From NCBI GenBank assembly GCA_032433765.1, contig JAVIAB010000059.1, forward strand, positions 56,393,103 to 56,457,102: DNA of 64,000 nucleotides. The letters are read 5' to 3'. The position numbers were made by a program, and so were the translations under genes. The stretch is from Megaustenia siamemsis. Lineage: Eukaryota > Mollusca > Gastropoda > Stylommatophora > Ariophantidae. Below the pieces are notes generated by a model that saw nothing but the letters and a program-made list of their open reading frames with translations, did no database searches and was not told where the DNA came from. Numbering within the stretch: position 1 is the first letter of the stretch; each line of letters begins with the position of its first letter. Shown piece by piece: positions 10,873 to 21,029 of the stretch.

Positions 10873-11596
10873 ACCCGTAGCCGTTTCACGTTGGAGAACC
10901 GACTCATAGTCCGCTTTGCTACTCTCCAACCGAGTAGATTAAACTCCTTTTTTTAAATCTCGGGTCTTCCCTCCATTTCTTCTTGTGTCTTATCTCTATT
11001 CCTCCCTGCGTTATCTCTATTTCCTCTCTTGCTCTTCTCCCCTCTTGCCACTCCTATCCTTTCTCACTTTCACTCTTCTTCCTGTTTTCTTTGTACCCTA
11101 TGTGACACTTCCTTTCATTTCTCCATTTTCTCCACTGTTTAGTTCCTTTGATCTAAATAAATCCTACCTGCCATATTGTCTATTAATCTTTTTAACCGGA
11201 CTCTCCGAAAATCCTAGCGACCGTCTTTTCGGCATTTTAGACCTATGTAGTTTTTAACATTTTTACTTTGAATCTCGTGTTTAGTTTGTTAGTTATACTT
11301 GAGGAAGGCTTTTGCCGAAACGCTGTAGTTTGTCTTGTCTCTGTTAGTGTAGCTGTTCAATACTATTTTATGTTTAATTTCTTTGACGATCAAATGTAAA
11401 GACGATTAGAAGCCACATAGATGGGATTTCTCAGAAGATTGTTGAAAGTTTCCTGGACAGCTGCAAAAGCACAACATAGGACATTCTCAGAGGCCAACAT
11501 AAAAAGGAAGCTCCTAGGAAACATCAGAAAGTAACAATCAACATTCTTCAGGTACATCGTGAGAATAGAAATAATATTTGGTTACAGCTGACAAAA

Positions 11597-11854
11597 AAGG
11601 AGCCGCGATAGCTCAGTGGTTAGTGAACTGGACTACAAAGGACAAGGGGTAGGGTTCGATCCCAACCGACGGCTTCCGGGTTCACCCAACCTTAAATGAG
11701 TACCGGATTTTTTTCTGGGAAAGTAAAGCAGCACGGGCGTAATACCGACCACATTACCCCAAAAATCATGTGCTGAAGGTCTGTAAAATATAGGGTCACT
11801 AACACCATATTCCCTATACGCCACTTGTCGTGACGTGGGTACTTTACTTTACTT
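11597..11854 (+). mobile_element. S1 SINE, copy 2
   Basis: Well-preserved S1: A box tagctcagtgg and B box gggttcgatcc in the head, and the terminal hairpin (cgccacttgtcg, one mismatch) before a (CTTTA)n tail. It is flanked by a perfect 15-bp TSD, ttacagctgacaaaa, at 11582-11596 and 11855-11869, inside LINE A-2. The insertion is therefore younger than A-2. Confidence 0.95.
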
Positions 11855-12035
11855 TTACAGCTGACAAAATAAAGGGAAAGAAAGATCAGGAACGACAAAG
11901 ATAGAAGATACTGGATAGCTTGATGTCATGACACAGTAAAAAGTCAACAACAGAATTGATACGATGTACTGTGGATAGTGAAGTTGGGAAGGACACGATC
12001 GCCTACGTCAACCGGTATTCCACATGATAATGATT

Positions 12036-12770
12036 ATATCATCATCATCAAGGACCGGACCTGCTGGCGTAGGTGATCATGTCTATCCACATTTTTTTTT
12101 ATCTCCGCACCTATTTATCATTTCTGTTGTTGACCTTCTGCCAAGCCATTCTCTTTAGCTGTCTGTTATTTTTTTCTCTTTGCTTTCCTCTGTCTCTTCG
12201 TCCCTCAATTTTCCCAGTTGTTACAATATATTCCAGTTGTTCTTTTCTCATTACATGGCCAAAAATAATGATTGTTTTTTCATAATATTAGATATTAGCT
12301 ATCTTTTTGCTTTGCCCTCTTTCTGGATGTTTTCATTACTTTTCTTAGCTGTCCATGGTATTCTCAACATTCTTCTGTAAAACCACATTTCTACAGCCCC
12401 CAGAGATTTTCTTGTCTATTTTCCTGTTGTCCATGATTCACATCCATATGTTAAGACTGACTCTACATAACATTTACGAACTATTTTTCTTGTTTCGATT
12501 GTCAAAAATGGATTGCATAGTTTCTTCCTCATTTTTTTGGAAAGCTGCTTTTGCCTGAGCCATTCTGCATCTCACCTCTGTTGTACATCTACCGTCTGAG
12601 GTTATCAAAGTTCCCAAATATTTAAATTCATTTACCCGTTTTAATATTGTTCCACTTGTCTTTATTTTCCACTGAGGTGATGTATTTTTCTTTGTTGTTA
12701 CCACTACTTCTGTCTTTTTGCTATTAAGGTTGAGTCCTTTATTTATTATTGAATGATTATATACAACTAA
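12036..12770 (-). mobile_element. LINE A-3, 3' portion
   Basis: On the minus strand this carries late RT sequence: LNLNSKKTEVVV, the FKYLGTLITSDGRCTTEV segment, MAQAKAAFQK, and then the terminal region and a TGA tail at about 12040-12060. It is 5'-truncated just after the YADD region, and no catalytic box is present. Its 3' end meets the 3' end of A-2 tail to tail, with only ATC/TGA triplets between them. Confidence 0.85.
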
Positions 12771-13636
12771 AATACCAGCAAGAAACATGTGAATATAGCA
12801 TTTAAACCATACCCGAGTTACAGAAGGAAGTTATAGAAACCCAACTGCTGGAATAACTATAACCTGACGGACGCGAGAAAGACTAGCACGGGCGTCGGAC
12901 GAGAATTTTGAGTGCGGGCAGCGCAGCGAACCTGGTACCTGAACGAACCTATGGGACATGAGCTTCACATCTCGTCGGAACGTGGCTTGAGCTACGCCCT
13001 TAGCAGAGACGTGTCCTCGTGTTCATGCCCAGAAACAATTTGTGTGACGTTTCTATAATGTGAGAAAACTGTGCTAAGTTCCTTTCGTTTCACTCACTGG
13101 GATTCTTAGTACTACATTACATTACTTTATATATTTAGATGTAATAAATTTACTTTATATTTTAATTAAAATTGATGCAAAAAAAATTATATATTCTTAC
13201 TTTGAAAGACATAAGGACAGAGTCAGTAAAACGTATTCAACTTTGGTCGTGAATCACAACTGTGGGCAGAAATGCAACTTGACGGCCGATAGGATAGGCT
13301 TAGGCCGTTACGCTGTGCTGCGATTATGAAATGAGGTGTAAGTAGACTGACGAGATTTAATGTAAGTGAACTTCCATGTCATCATTAATTATTATGTTTT
13401 CTCCAGTAAGGAACTACTGTAAGCACCCACATAAACTCCACATTGGTGAGAGAAAAGGGACTGCACTTTACTTGTACTTGTCATAGAATCCCTCTATAAT
13501 TGTAATGTTGTGTTCAGGTTTGAATAAAGATAACCATGAGCAGCCTTGAGATAACCCATAAATTACATAAGTGCAGCAACGATTTATTTTCGTGTTTTTT
13601 TCCCCCTTTTTTCAAGCCATTTGATAGATCTACTGT
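12771..13636. other. No gene recognised
   Basis: Mixed-composition sequence with no open frame worth calling. AATAAA-type signals occur near 13143 and 13523, but there is no linked coding sequence. The 12850-13070 part is more GC-rich than its surroundings and matches nothing else in the window. Confidence 0.5.
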
Positions 13637-14510
13637 CATTCTTCTTCTTCTTCTCCTTCTTCTTCTCCTTCTTCTTCTCCTTCTTCTTCTACCTTTCAGC
13701 TCCCTGTGGAGCATAGATCTTCAACAAACACTTTCCAAGTCGTTTTGTTTCTTGCCATTCTTTTAAGATCATTACATGTCTTCCTCATCATCTTCATCTC
13801 TGCTTCTATCTGTCTTCTCCAAGAATTCCTTGGTCTTCCTCTTTGTCTTTCCCCTGGGGATTCCAAAAAAGAGCCTGTTGTGTAATACTCTCAGTTGGCT
13901 TCCGCAGTGTGTGTCCTATCCAGCGCCATCGTCTTCGCTGTATCTCTTTATCCACTAGTATTTGAGTGGTACATTTCCATAATTCTATGTTGTTGAATTT
14001 GTTCTGCCATGTCCATCCTTTTATTCTACGTAAGCATCCATTAATGAAAGTCTATAACTTCATGATTGTCAATTTTGTTATTCTCCATGTTTCACAGCCA
14101 TATAATAGGACTGACTTAACATCGGAGTTGAAAATTTTTATTTTTGTATTTAACCTAATTTCGTTGGACTTCCAAATGTTTCCCAGTGCAACAAAAGCTC
14201 CTCTTGCTTTTGATATCCTTATTTTAGTATCATTTTCTGTTCCTCCCTCTTTATCTATATTACTACTCAGATATATGTAAGATTGTACGTCTAGTAGAGG
14301 TATTTCTCCAAATTTGTTTTGGTTATTGTCAGCTGCATTAATTCTTATAATGTTGGTCTTATCTCTATTAATCTTCAGTCCTAGCTGTTGGGATCTCTCA
14401 TCAAGTGTGTTCATTTTATCCTGCATCTGTTGATGGCTGTGTGATAGGAGAGCTATGTCATCAGCAGAGTCTAAATCAAGTTGCTTGGTCAGTGATCATT
14501 GGATTCCGTC
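13637..14510 (-). mobile_element. LINE C-2, RT palm to 3' end
   Basis: The minus-strand translation starts at the catalytic box region (SADD at 14457-14468, in place of the FADD of C-1). It continues with IALLSHSHQQMQDKM, the LGLKINRDKTNII segment, and the LLYGCETWR segment. The 3' part has DKEEDQGILGED, then frames broken by stops. The 3' end is ...gaaagtgtttgttgaagatc... followed by GAAAG and an (AGA/AGG)n tail at 13637-13690. This copy shows the single-copy ancestor of the 38-bp array at 3.9-6.4 kb. The change of the first residue of the box to Ser and the stops mark it as dead. Confidence 0.88.
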
Positions 14511-15126
14511 TACTGTCATACCTCGAGTAAAATAATCAAAGAGCATACAATGACGTCATTAGTTGACGGTGTATTATTAGTGACGTCAACAGTTTGTTTT
14601 TTAAAATGTAAACCATTCTCTGCTCTGTTTTCCGTCCTCTTTTGTTGTTCAGGGGCCACACGAATAAATAACGTTTCCTTGACAGAACTCGGTGAATGCT
14701 TCATCAAATATGAATTCGTCTGGCATTAAAACCTTTTCTAATCCATATTTTGAAAGTTCTTTTTTCTCAATGTTATTGTAATCTGGTAATAACTTTCTGA
14801 AAACGTGTCTCTCTTGACAAACGTGTTATCTGAGAATTCGGTTCCATTTATGTTTTTTTTTCTTTTTAAATTTGTTTCTAATTCCAAACGTGAGTAAAAA
14901 TAGAAACGTACAGTGTCGACACGCTGGAATTAATACCCGTTATTATGAGGTTGACACACGTTTGGCTATTTTCCTACTCGTTTGGGTTTTGAACCCTGGT
15001 TTGTTCCTACAATAGCAGCATCGCTCAATATTGACAGCGTATTACGAGTCTTCTTAACTGTGTCTGTGGCATAAAGGGAAAGATAAAGGAGGAGAAACGT
15101 AGACAGCAAAGAACTAATAATAATAA
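14511..15126. other. No gene recognised
   Basis: I could not assign this stretch. Short open frames at 14499-14729 have no motif. TAA/ATC triplet runs at 15113-15137 precede LINE B-2. Confidence 0.5.
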
Positions 15127-15342
15127 TCATCATCATCATTGAGTGCCGTCTCCGCAACAAAGGTTGCCTACCATGAAGCGTCATTCCACTCTGTCTCCTG
15201 CTTTGATAGTGCAGATTGTCATAGGTTGACTTGTCCATCTTTTGATGTTACTCGTCCATGTTAGTCTTGGTCTGCCTTTGCCTCTTTTACCTTGTATTTT
15301 CAATTCCAATATTACTTTTATTAGGTTGTTGTATGTTTTAAC
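15127..15342 (-). mobile_element. LINE B-2, 3'-terminal fragment
   Basis: Same terminal sequence as B-1: the conserved gagtgccgtctccgcaac end, then the strand encoding the basic GRGRPRLTW-type segment. It is truncated after about 215 bp, where LINE F sequence begins. Confidence 0.8.
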
Positions 15343-15428
15343 TTCCATACCTTATCAAATGCTTTCATTAGGTCTATCCATGCTGCCCCGATCGTCATCA
15401 TGCTACTGTATTCAAGATCAAAAATAAA

Positions 15429-16380
15429 GAGACACTAGCAATAGGAACTTGGAACATTAGATCAGCATTCCAGGTTGGAAAAATATAAATCATCAGTCAA
15501 GAAATGAAGAGAATGAAATTGAACATCTTGGGACTATGTGAAATGAGAAGGACAGGGGCAGGATTATTACAACGCGACAGTGGAAATGTAATTTACTCTG
15601 GGGGAACCACACACGAAAGAGGAATAGGCATCATGTTAGATAGAGAAAGAAGCGAATCAGTGAAATGATCTTCGCCAGTATCAGACAGCATTCTGCCAGT
15701 AAAATTGAGAGGTAGACCAATGGATATCAACATAATTCAAGTTTATGCACCAACAAGTAATAGCGAAGAAGAAGACATTGACACTTTTTACAACGAGCTA
15801 GAGATGACCATGGAACAGTGTAAATCCAAAGAAATAACTATTATATTAGGGGATTTCAATGCAAAGGTAAGAACAGCTAAAGTGTAAAATGTGACCTGGG
15901 GGGGGGGGGGGGCATGGCCTTGGAGAGACGAATGATAGAGGGGATAAATTGATAGATTGGGCAACGACACATGAAATGATTATAGGTAACACCTGGTTCA
16001 AACAACACCCTAGGCGACTATGGACATGGCAAAGCCCAGACAAAAAAGTACACAATCAAATTGATTTTATACTGGTACAGAGAAGATTCAGGAATGGGCT
16101 AACATCGGTTAAAACAAGGCGAGGAGCAGATTGCAATATTGACCATGTACCAGTAGTTGGAAAGATAAGAATAAAACTGTGGAAGGCACAGAAATCACCA
16201 AGAAATATAAAATTAGAACTAGATATGCTAAGAGTAGATAAACAGATGAGTGATAAGTTCAGCACGATAATACAAAATAGGTATAATGCTATTGAGAAAA
16301 TACAGGGCATCCAGGAACAGTGGGAAATGCTCAAACAATCGATACAACATACATCAAAACAAGTAATAACAGCGACTTAA
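15429..16380 (+). pseudogene. LINE A-4 apurinic-type endonuclease domain
   Basis: AP-endonuclease-fold motifs are visible in order: IGTWNIRS (Asn), ILGLCEMRRTG (catalytic Glu), INIIQVYAPTS, IILGDFNAKV (Asp/Asn pair), IDWATTHEMIIGNTWF, HNQIDFILV, and GADCNIDHVPVV (Asp-His). All key residues appear present, but the frame is broken by a stop near 15488, a TGA near 15666 and a 15-G homopolymer at 15898-15912. In intact elements this domain nicks target DNA to prime reverse transcription. The motif set resembles the RTE/BovB-type nuclease (the one mis-annotated as craniofacial development protein 2). Confidence 0.88.
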
Positions 16381-16403
16381 AGAATCAACAAAAAGAAATG
16401 GAT

Positions 16404-16706
16404 CTTCTTCTACTTCTCCTTTTCTCTTTTCACTGATACCTAAAAGGTGTCGTGGTTTATATCATTTGTCGTTCTTGTGCTGCTCGAATTGTCTGAATTA
16501 GTGATTTTCCTTTGTTGTTACATGTCTCTGTCACTGCATCTATCCACCTTCTTCTGGGTCTTCCTCTTGGTCTTTTTCCATGCATTCTCGAGAAGAACGC
16601 CCTTGATGGTGATTGGTAAGGATTCATTCTGACCAGGTGACCAAACCATTTAAATTGTTGTTGTTCTATATATTCTTGGCAGGGTTTTGTTCCTACTATT
16701 TTTTTT
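16404..16706 (-). mobile_element. LINE E-1, 3'-terminal fragment inside LINE A-4
   Basis: The minus-strand translation gives KIVGTKPCQEYIEQQQ, the FKWFGHLVRMNP segment, SRAFFSRMHGKRPRGRPRR and the ATETCNNKG-like end, then a GAAG-rich tail at the 16404 side. It is flanked by a perfect 11-bp TSD, aagaaatggat (16393-16403 and 16707-16717). It is strongly 5'-truncated. The same family recurs at 50.4 kb and 57.2 kb. Confidence 0.92.
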
Positions 16707-16717
16707 AAGAAATGGAT

Positions 16718-18534
16718 GACAGAAGAAATATTACAACTAATGGACGAAAGAAGAAAACATAAGAAAGAAGAACGGACATACAAAATATTGCACAAAGAGA
16801 TCCAAAACAAGTGCAGAGAAGCAAAGGAAGGATGGTTAAAACAGAAATGTGAAGAAATGGAAAAACAACAAAAGAAAGACACAAAATTTATGCACAATCG
16901 GTTAAATGAATTAACAGGAAGAAAAGAATTCAAAGTTTCAGGATGTGTGAAATCAAAGGAAGGAAATATAATAATGGGACAGGAGAAGACAATGGAAAGA
17001 TGGACAGAATATATCAGTCAACTCTATGATGATGAAAGACCAGAATTAAACAATTCAAATGAAGACACAGAACCACCATTAATGCAGAGTGAAGTGGAGG
17101 ACACAATTCAACACATGAAAAGAGGCAAAGCTCCAGGTCCTGACAATATAACAATCGAAGAGATAAATGCATTAGGAGAGCTGGGAGTACAAGTCATAAC
17201 AAAACTACTCAGTGACATATATAACACTGGACACATACCCGAATATCTACTAAAACCTATCTTTGTAGTCATACCGAAGAAGTCAGGCGCCACTGATTGT
17301 GAAGACCATCGCACTATTAGTCTCATGAACCATATGACTAAAATATTACTAAGAATCATAATGAGACGTGTAAGGAACAAAATAAAACCAGAAATAAGTG
17401 AGGAACAATGTGGATTTGTGGAAGGAAAGGGCACCACTAATGCAATATACATCTTAAGAACATTGATAGAAAGATCTATAGAGGTAAAGAAACATCTATA
17501 TATGTGCGTTATAGACTACACAAAAGCCTTTGACAATGTAAAGCATGTGGAAATAATCAATATGCTGGAGAAATTAAACATTGATGGCAAGGATCTGCGA
17601 ATCATAAAAAAACATGTACTGGCAACAAACAGCAGCTATACGAATTAACAACCAAACAGGACAATTCCAATATATAAAACAAGGAGTCAGACAAGGCTGT
17701 GTTCTGTCGCCGGATTTGTTTTCACTTTACAGCGAACATATTATGAGATCAATAGTAGACAAAAAAGGAATTGAAGTCAATGGTCACAACATAAATAATA
17801 TGCGGATGACACAGTCTTAATAGCATAGACAACAGAGAATGAGTTACAAGAAATGATAGATATAATAGTAAAAGAAAGCAACAAGAAAGGGCTCAGTCTG
17901 AATAGTAAGAAAACAGAAGTAATGGTTATATCGAAGAAATCTGAAACAAGTGCAACTCGTCAAATACTTGGGCACAATAATAACATCGGATGGAAGATGC
18001 ACCACAGAAATAAAAAGCAGAATAGCTCAGGCCAAAATAGCATTTCAGAAAATGAAAAATATCTTATGCAACAAATCTGTGTCAATAGAAATGAGAAAGA
18101 GAGTTTATCGATGCTATATAGAACCAATTCTGACCTATGGAAGCGAATCATGGACAATATACAAACAAATGAAAAGACGATTAGAGGCCAAAGAGATGAA
18201 ATTTCTCAGAAGAATGTTGCAAGTTCCCTGGACAGCTAAAAAGACCAATGAGAAAGTTCTCAAAGAGGCCAACACAAAAAGGGAGCTCTTAAAAACATCA
18301 GAAAGATGTAATCAAGATTTTTTGGGCACATCATGAGAAGAGGAAAGTTGAAATACTTGGTTACAACAGGCAAAATAAAAGGAAAGAAAGATCGCGGACG
18401 ACAAAGAGGGAAAATACTGGATAGCTTGGTGTCATGGCATGGAAAACAGTCAACAACAGAACTCATACGATGCACTGTGGATAGAAGATTGTGGAGGGAC
18501 ATGATCGCCAACGCCAACCGGTACGGCACATGAT
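16718..18534 (+). pseudogene. LINE A-4 reverse transcriptase domain
   Basis: The frame at 16716-17648 carries the linker (WTEYISQLYDDERP) and RT domains: KRGKAPGPDNITIEEI (domain 1), VIPKKSGATDCEDHRTISLM (domain 2), QCGFVEGKGTTNAIYILR, and MCVIDYTKAFDNVKH with the first catalytic Asp. After a frameshift near 17610, VRQGCVLSPDLFSLY (domain 4) follows. After a further shift comes the YADD box at 17799-17810, then LSLNSKKTEVM. The C-terminal part has the WLGRR-equivalent VSWHGKQSTTELIR segment. At least three frameshifts make it inactive. Confidence 0.9.
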
Positions 18535-19605
18535 GATGCTGCTAGTACCAGTTTCTTTTCTTGAAACGCATCCTCAATTTCCTGGGAAAGATAGGTTGCC
18601 TGATCCTCAGTATAGTAACACTGTCTAAAGCCTGCTTGCTGTGGGACAAGGAGGCTTTCACTTTCCAGGTACCATTGCAGTCTGAGATTGATTATACGTT
18701 CCATTGTTTTACACAAGCAGCTTGTAAGGCTGATTGGTCTATTGTTGGATGTCATTGAGCCATCTTTTCCTGGCTTTAGTAATGGTATCATAATTGCTTC
18801 TCTCCATGCCTGTGACACTCTACCTGTTGTCGAGCATATATTGTAGATCTGCAGTAGTTTTGCTTTAGCTGCAGTTCGCAAGTTCTTCATCATTTCATTG
18901 GACACTCCATTACTGCCTGGTGGCTTTTTCATTTCCATTTTGGACATTGCCAGCTCTAGCTCTCTTTGTGTAATGTGTGTTTCCATGACTTCATGTGCGG
19001 TCTCTTCATGTCTTGCATTTTGTTGTTTTAAATGGGTCTCTTGTCGTTTCTCTAGGCTAATTTCAATATTATTGTCATTTGCAAAGGAGTCTGCAAATTG
19101 ATTTGCTGCATGTTTACCTGTTAGAATGTTTCCATGCTTCTTCAGTGTAATTTTTGTTTTCCTTTCTGTACCTTCATCATTCAGCTGTTTTACAAGCTTC
19201 CACACTTTTCTTGTGTCTCGTTCAAGATTCAAGGACTCTGTTTTCTCTTTCCAGCTTCTCCGTCTGGCTTGCAGTTTAGCCCATTGAAATTTGGCTTTAG
19301 CATGTTGATAATTATTGTGGTGTTCCTGGCACGGGTTATTTTCTGCTTGCTTTCGAGATATTTCCATGTCATTGTGCAGTTGCTCTAGTTCACTACTCCA
19401 GTATGGTTTGTAGTGTTTCCGTGCCCCTCTAGGTATTGTTTCACTGGCTGCTTGTAGTATTAGTGTAATGGAATTCATCAACTATTTTGTTGATGTCTCT
19501 GTCTGTATTTAGATCTTTAGTCAGTACACTAGTGTAATGTTGGTACATTCTCCAGTCTGCCTTTTTGTAATTCCATCTTGAGAGAGTGCTGCTCTCCCTG
19601 ACGGC

Positions 19606-19782
19606 AATACCAGAGCAATATCCTGGTACCCATTTCTGCCAGCGGCTGGGTCGATCGTTGGGGTATTTCCCCCAACCACGAGTACAGCTCACACTGGCTT
19701 CCAGTGAGAATCGAACACGCGTTGTCTGAACGTCGGTAGCCCAGTCATTTGGTTTTCCCATCTAGGCTACCGAGGCCCCCAC
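19606..19782 (-). mobile_element. S4 SINE, copy 1 (partial)
   Basis: The minus strand starts ggggcctcggtagcctagat with an A-box-like tagcctagatgg, then a B-box-like tgttcgattctc, and then the shared ggtaccaggatattg region. It is 3'-truncated relative to the 56.8-kb copy, at the border with LINE F-1. Confidence 0.75.
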
Positions 19783-20266
19783 ATATATATAGACCCAAGC
19801 TATAGGTAATGTATGGTAATACCAACTTTTGTATGCGACCACCGACATATTTATGAGCGATGTGATTAGTAGCACGCTAAGCGACATTATTTTACCAAAG
19901 ACAAATTCAGCTGCTTACTTCAAGAGCCTTGTAGCCGCATCTGTTGTAGTAGACAAAATAGTCACATTTGGGAAAAACAAAGGAATTGGTGACTCTTTTG
20001 TCATTTCCTGTTCCGGTTCCATGACTTCTAGTCCTGTATCTTAGTTTAGAGATATCCTTCTATGTGTAGATAAGCAACAATCTAACTCATTCTTTTATCA
20101 AATGTTCTTGTCTACTCATGTACGTTTCTAAACCGAAACATTTAGCTATATTCTTTTCCTTGAATATACATAAAACACTTACAATGTTATGTGGTTAATC
20201 TCCTTTGGGGGAAAGAATCCGAATTCATGTGAAGAGAAGACAAGACACAAATACCATATGCTAAAT

Positions 20267-20318
<52 letters not shown>

Positions 20319-20870
20319 GGAATGAGAGAGAAAGAAATGGTGACAGAAAATAGCAACAGTAGTTGCCGCTGTTATATTATTTTCTGTATTTTACTTATTA
20401 TTATATTATTATTTTTATTGAACTTATGTTAATATCAGCGTGTTCTGTCTGTCTAATAACAGACGATTTATTTGACTGATGCAGGCATTGATCTGTGTTG
20501 TGTACAATAATGTCTACCTCCATCCGCATAAGCCAGTGTCACTTTCCAATTTAGCTGTCAACATCGCGTGCTCAACAGAACAAACAGATTGATTAAAATC
20601 AAATAAATCAGAAAAGTGTTTAGAAATTAGCGTGATAGTTTTGTAAAGAAACAGAAATTGTTGCCCGTATGTGTGCGTGTATGTGTAAGTCTGCGTGTGT
20701 GCCTGCTTATCTTTGATCGTCAAATTGGCAACATTTTTTTTAGTTTTGAGTTTATGAACTTTTATTTTGTGTGTGTGTGTAATAAATGTCAAAGTGATCC
20801 TTTCGTGGGCAATCCTAAATATAAACAAGCAGGATCGGCGCTACAGAAGATTCTAAGCGTTTGCTGAGGG
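19783..20870. other. No gene recognised
   Basis: AT-rich sequence with a dinucleotide tract and a few short open frames lacking motifs. I see no element of the families found elsewhere. Confidence 0.5.
20264..20316. repeat. (CA)n(TA)n compound microsatellite
   Basis: About 11 CA followed by about 16 TA dinucleotides. Confidence 0.95.
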
Positions 20871-21029
20871 GAGTTACTTCAGGTCAAGTAGTCAGACAGA
20901 AAGAAATGATGAAGAAACAATGCGGCAGTGAGCAAACAGCTCACGGTGGATGTAATGATAAGTTAAAGGCAGTGGAGATAGAGAGAGAGCGCACGAGTTT
21001 AAAGCCAATTACAAGCATTACTAAACCGT

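Larger units (their letters stand above)
9637..11397 (+). mobile_element. Penelope-like element (PLE), 5'-truncated, GIY-YIG region
   Basis: The RT part is missing. What remains is the post-RT region typical of PLEs: FGVSDLYLSVT near 9738, the LLRRLCDQDDDILQLM segment near 9890, the FFCCRVYPES segment, the RILALTPRPAF segment, and then NLRDIFLRSLG near 10232. The GIY-YIG endonuclease core follows, with IYTI at 10408-10419, KIYIGQT at 10438-10458 and a following CRGLRD. A terminal NRLIVRFATLQPSRLNS segment lies near 10895. A (CT)n run and a 39-bp tandem sit inside the former coding region, and stops and frameshifts are present. It is flanked by a 9-bp TSD (aaagacgat) inside LINE A-2. PLEs prime reverse transcription at cleaved target DNA, and the GIY-YIG domain is their nuclease. 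Confidence 0.85.
9400..12035 (+). mobile_element. LINE A-2 (split copy hosting a Penelope-like element and an S1 SINE)
   Basis: Three collinear segments belong to one LINE A copy: 9400-9636 (the QRVKYL and TIITS region), 11398-11596 (the FLRRLLKVSW region), and 11855-12035 (the 3' end, DRRLW-type and NRYST-type segments, then a TGA-type tail). The first junction is the Penelope-like insertion with TSD aaagacgat (9628-9636 and 11398-11406). The second is S1 copy 2 with a 15-bp TSD. Many stops show that it is an old fossil. It belongs to the same subfamily as A-4 and A-12. Confidence 0.85.
15387..18535 (+). mobile_element. LINE A-4, 5'-complete copy, split by LINE E-1
   Basis: The most complete family A element. 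It starts cccgatcgtcatcatgctac, the same start as A-11 at 52478, right at the edge of the target duplication. It ends after the NRYGT-type C-terminus with a TGATGATG tail. Without the 303-bp E-1 insertion and its duplicated site it is about 2.8 kb. Order: very short leader, endonuclease, linker, reverse transcriptase, C-terminal segment. Frameshifts and stops occur in both halves. Compared with A-11 it lacks about 1.37 kb between the leader and the endonuclease. It disrupts the RT of LINE F-1. Confidence 0.9.
15343..19605 (-). mobile_element. LINE F-1 (jockey-like), split by LINE A-4
   Basis: Two minus-strand pieces form one RT. The upstream piece is 18536-19605: the SRWNYKKADWRMYQ linker, the HYKPYWSSELEQLH segment, RRRSWKEKTESLNLERDT, RT domain 1 (KKPPGSNGVSNEMM), domain 2 (PLLKPGKDGSMTSNNRP), QAGFRQCYYTEDQ, and then LVLAA. 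The downstream piece is 15343-15386 (WIDLMKAFDKVW, with the first catalytic Asp of the RT). A-4 sits exactly between, with atgctgc at both edges (15380-15386 and 18536-18542). The C-terminal half is absent beyond 15343, where B-2 abuts. The open frame at 18545-19481 is long, but the element is not intact. Confidence 0.85.

Noticed and set aside
13143..13528. AATAAA-type signals as ends of a host gene
   Set aside because: No upstream coding sequence; AATAAA is frequent by chance in AT-rich DNA.
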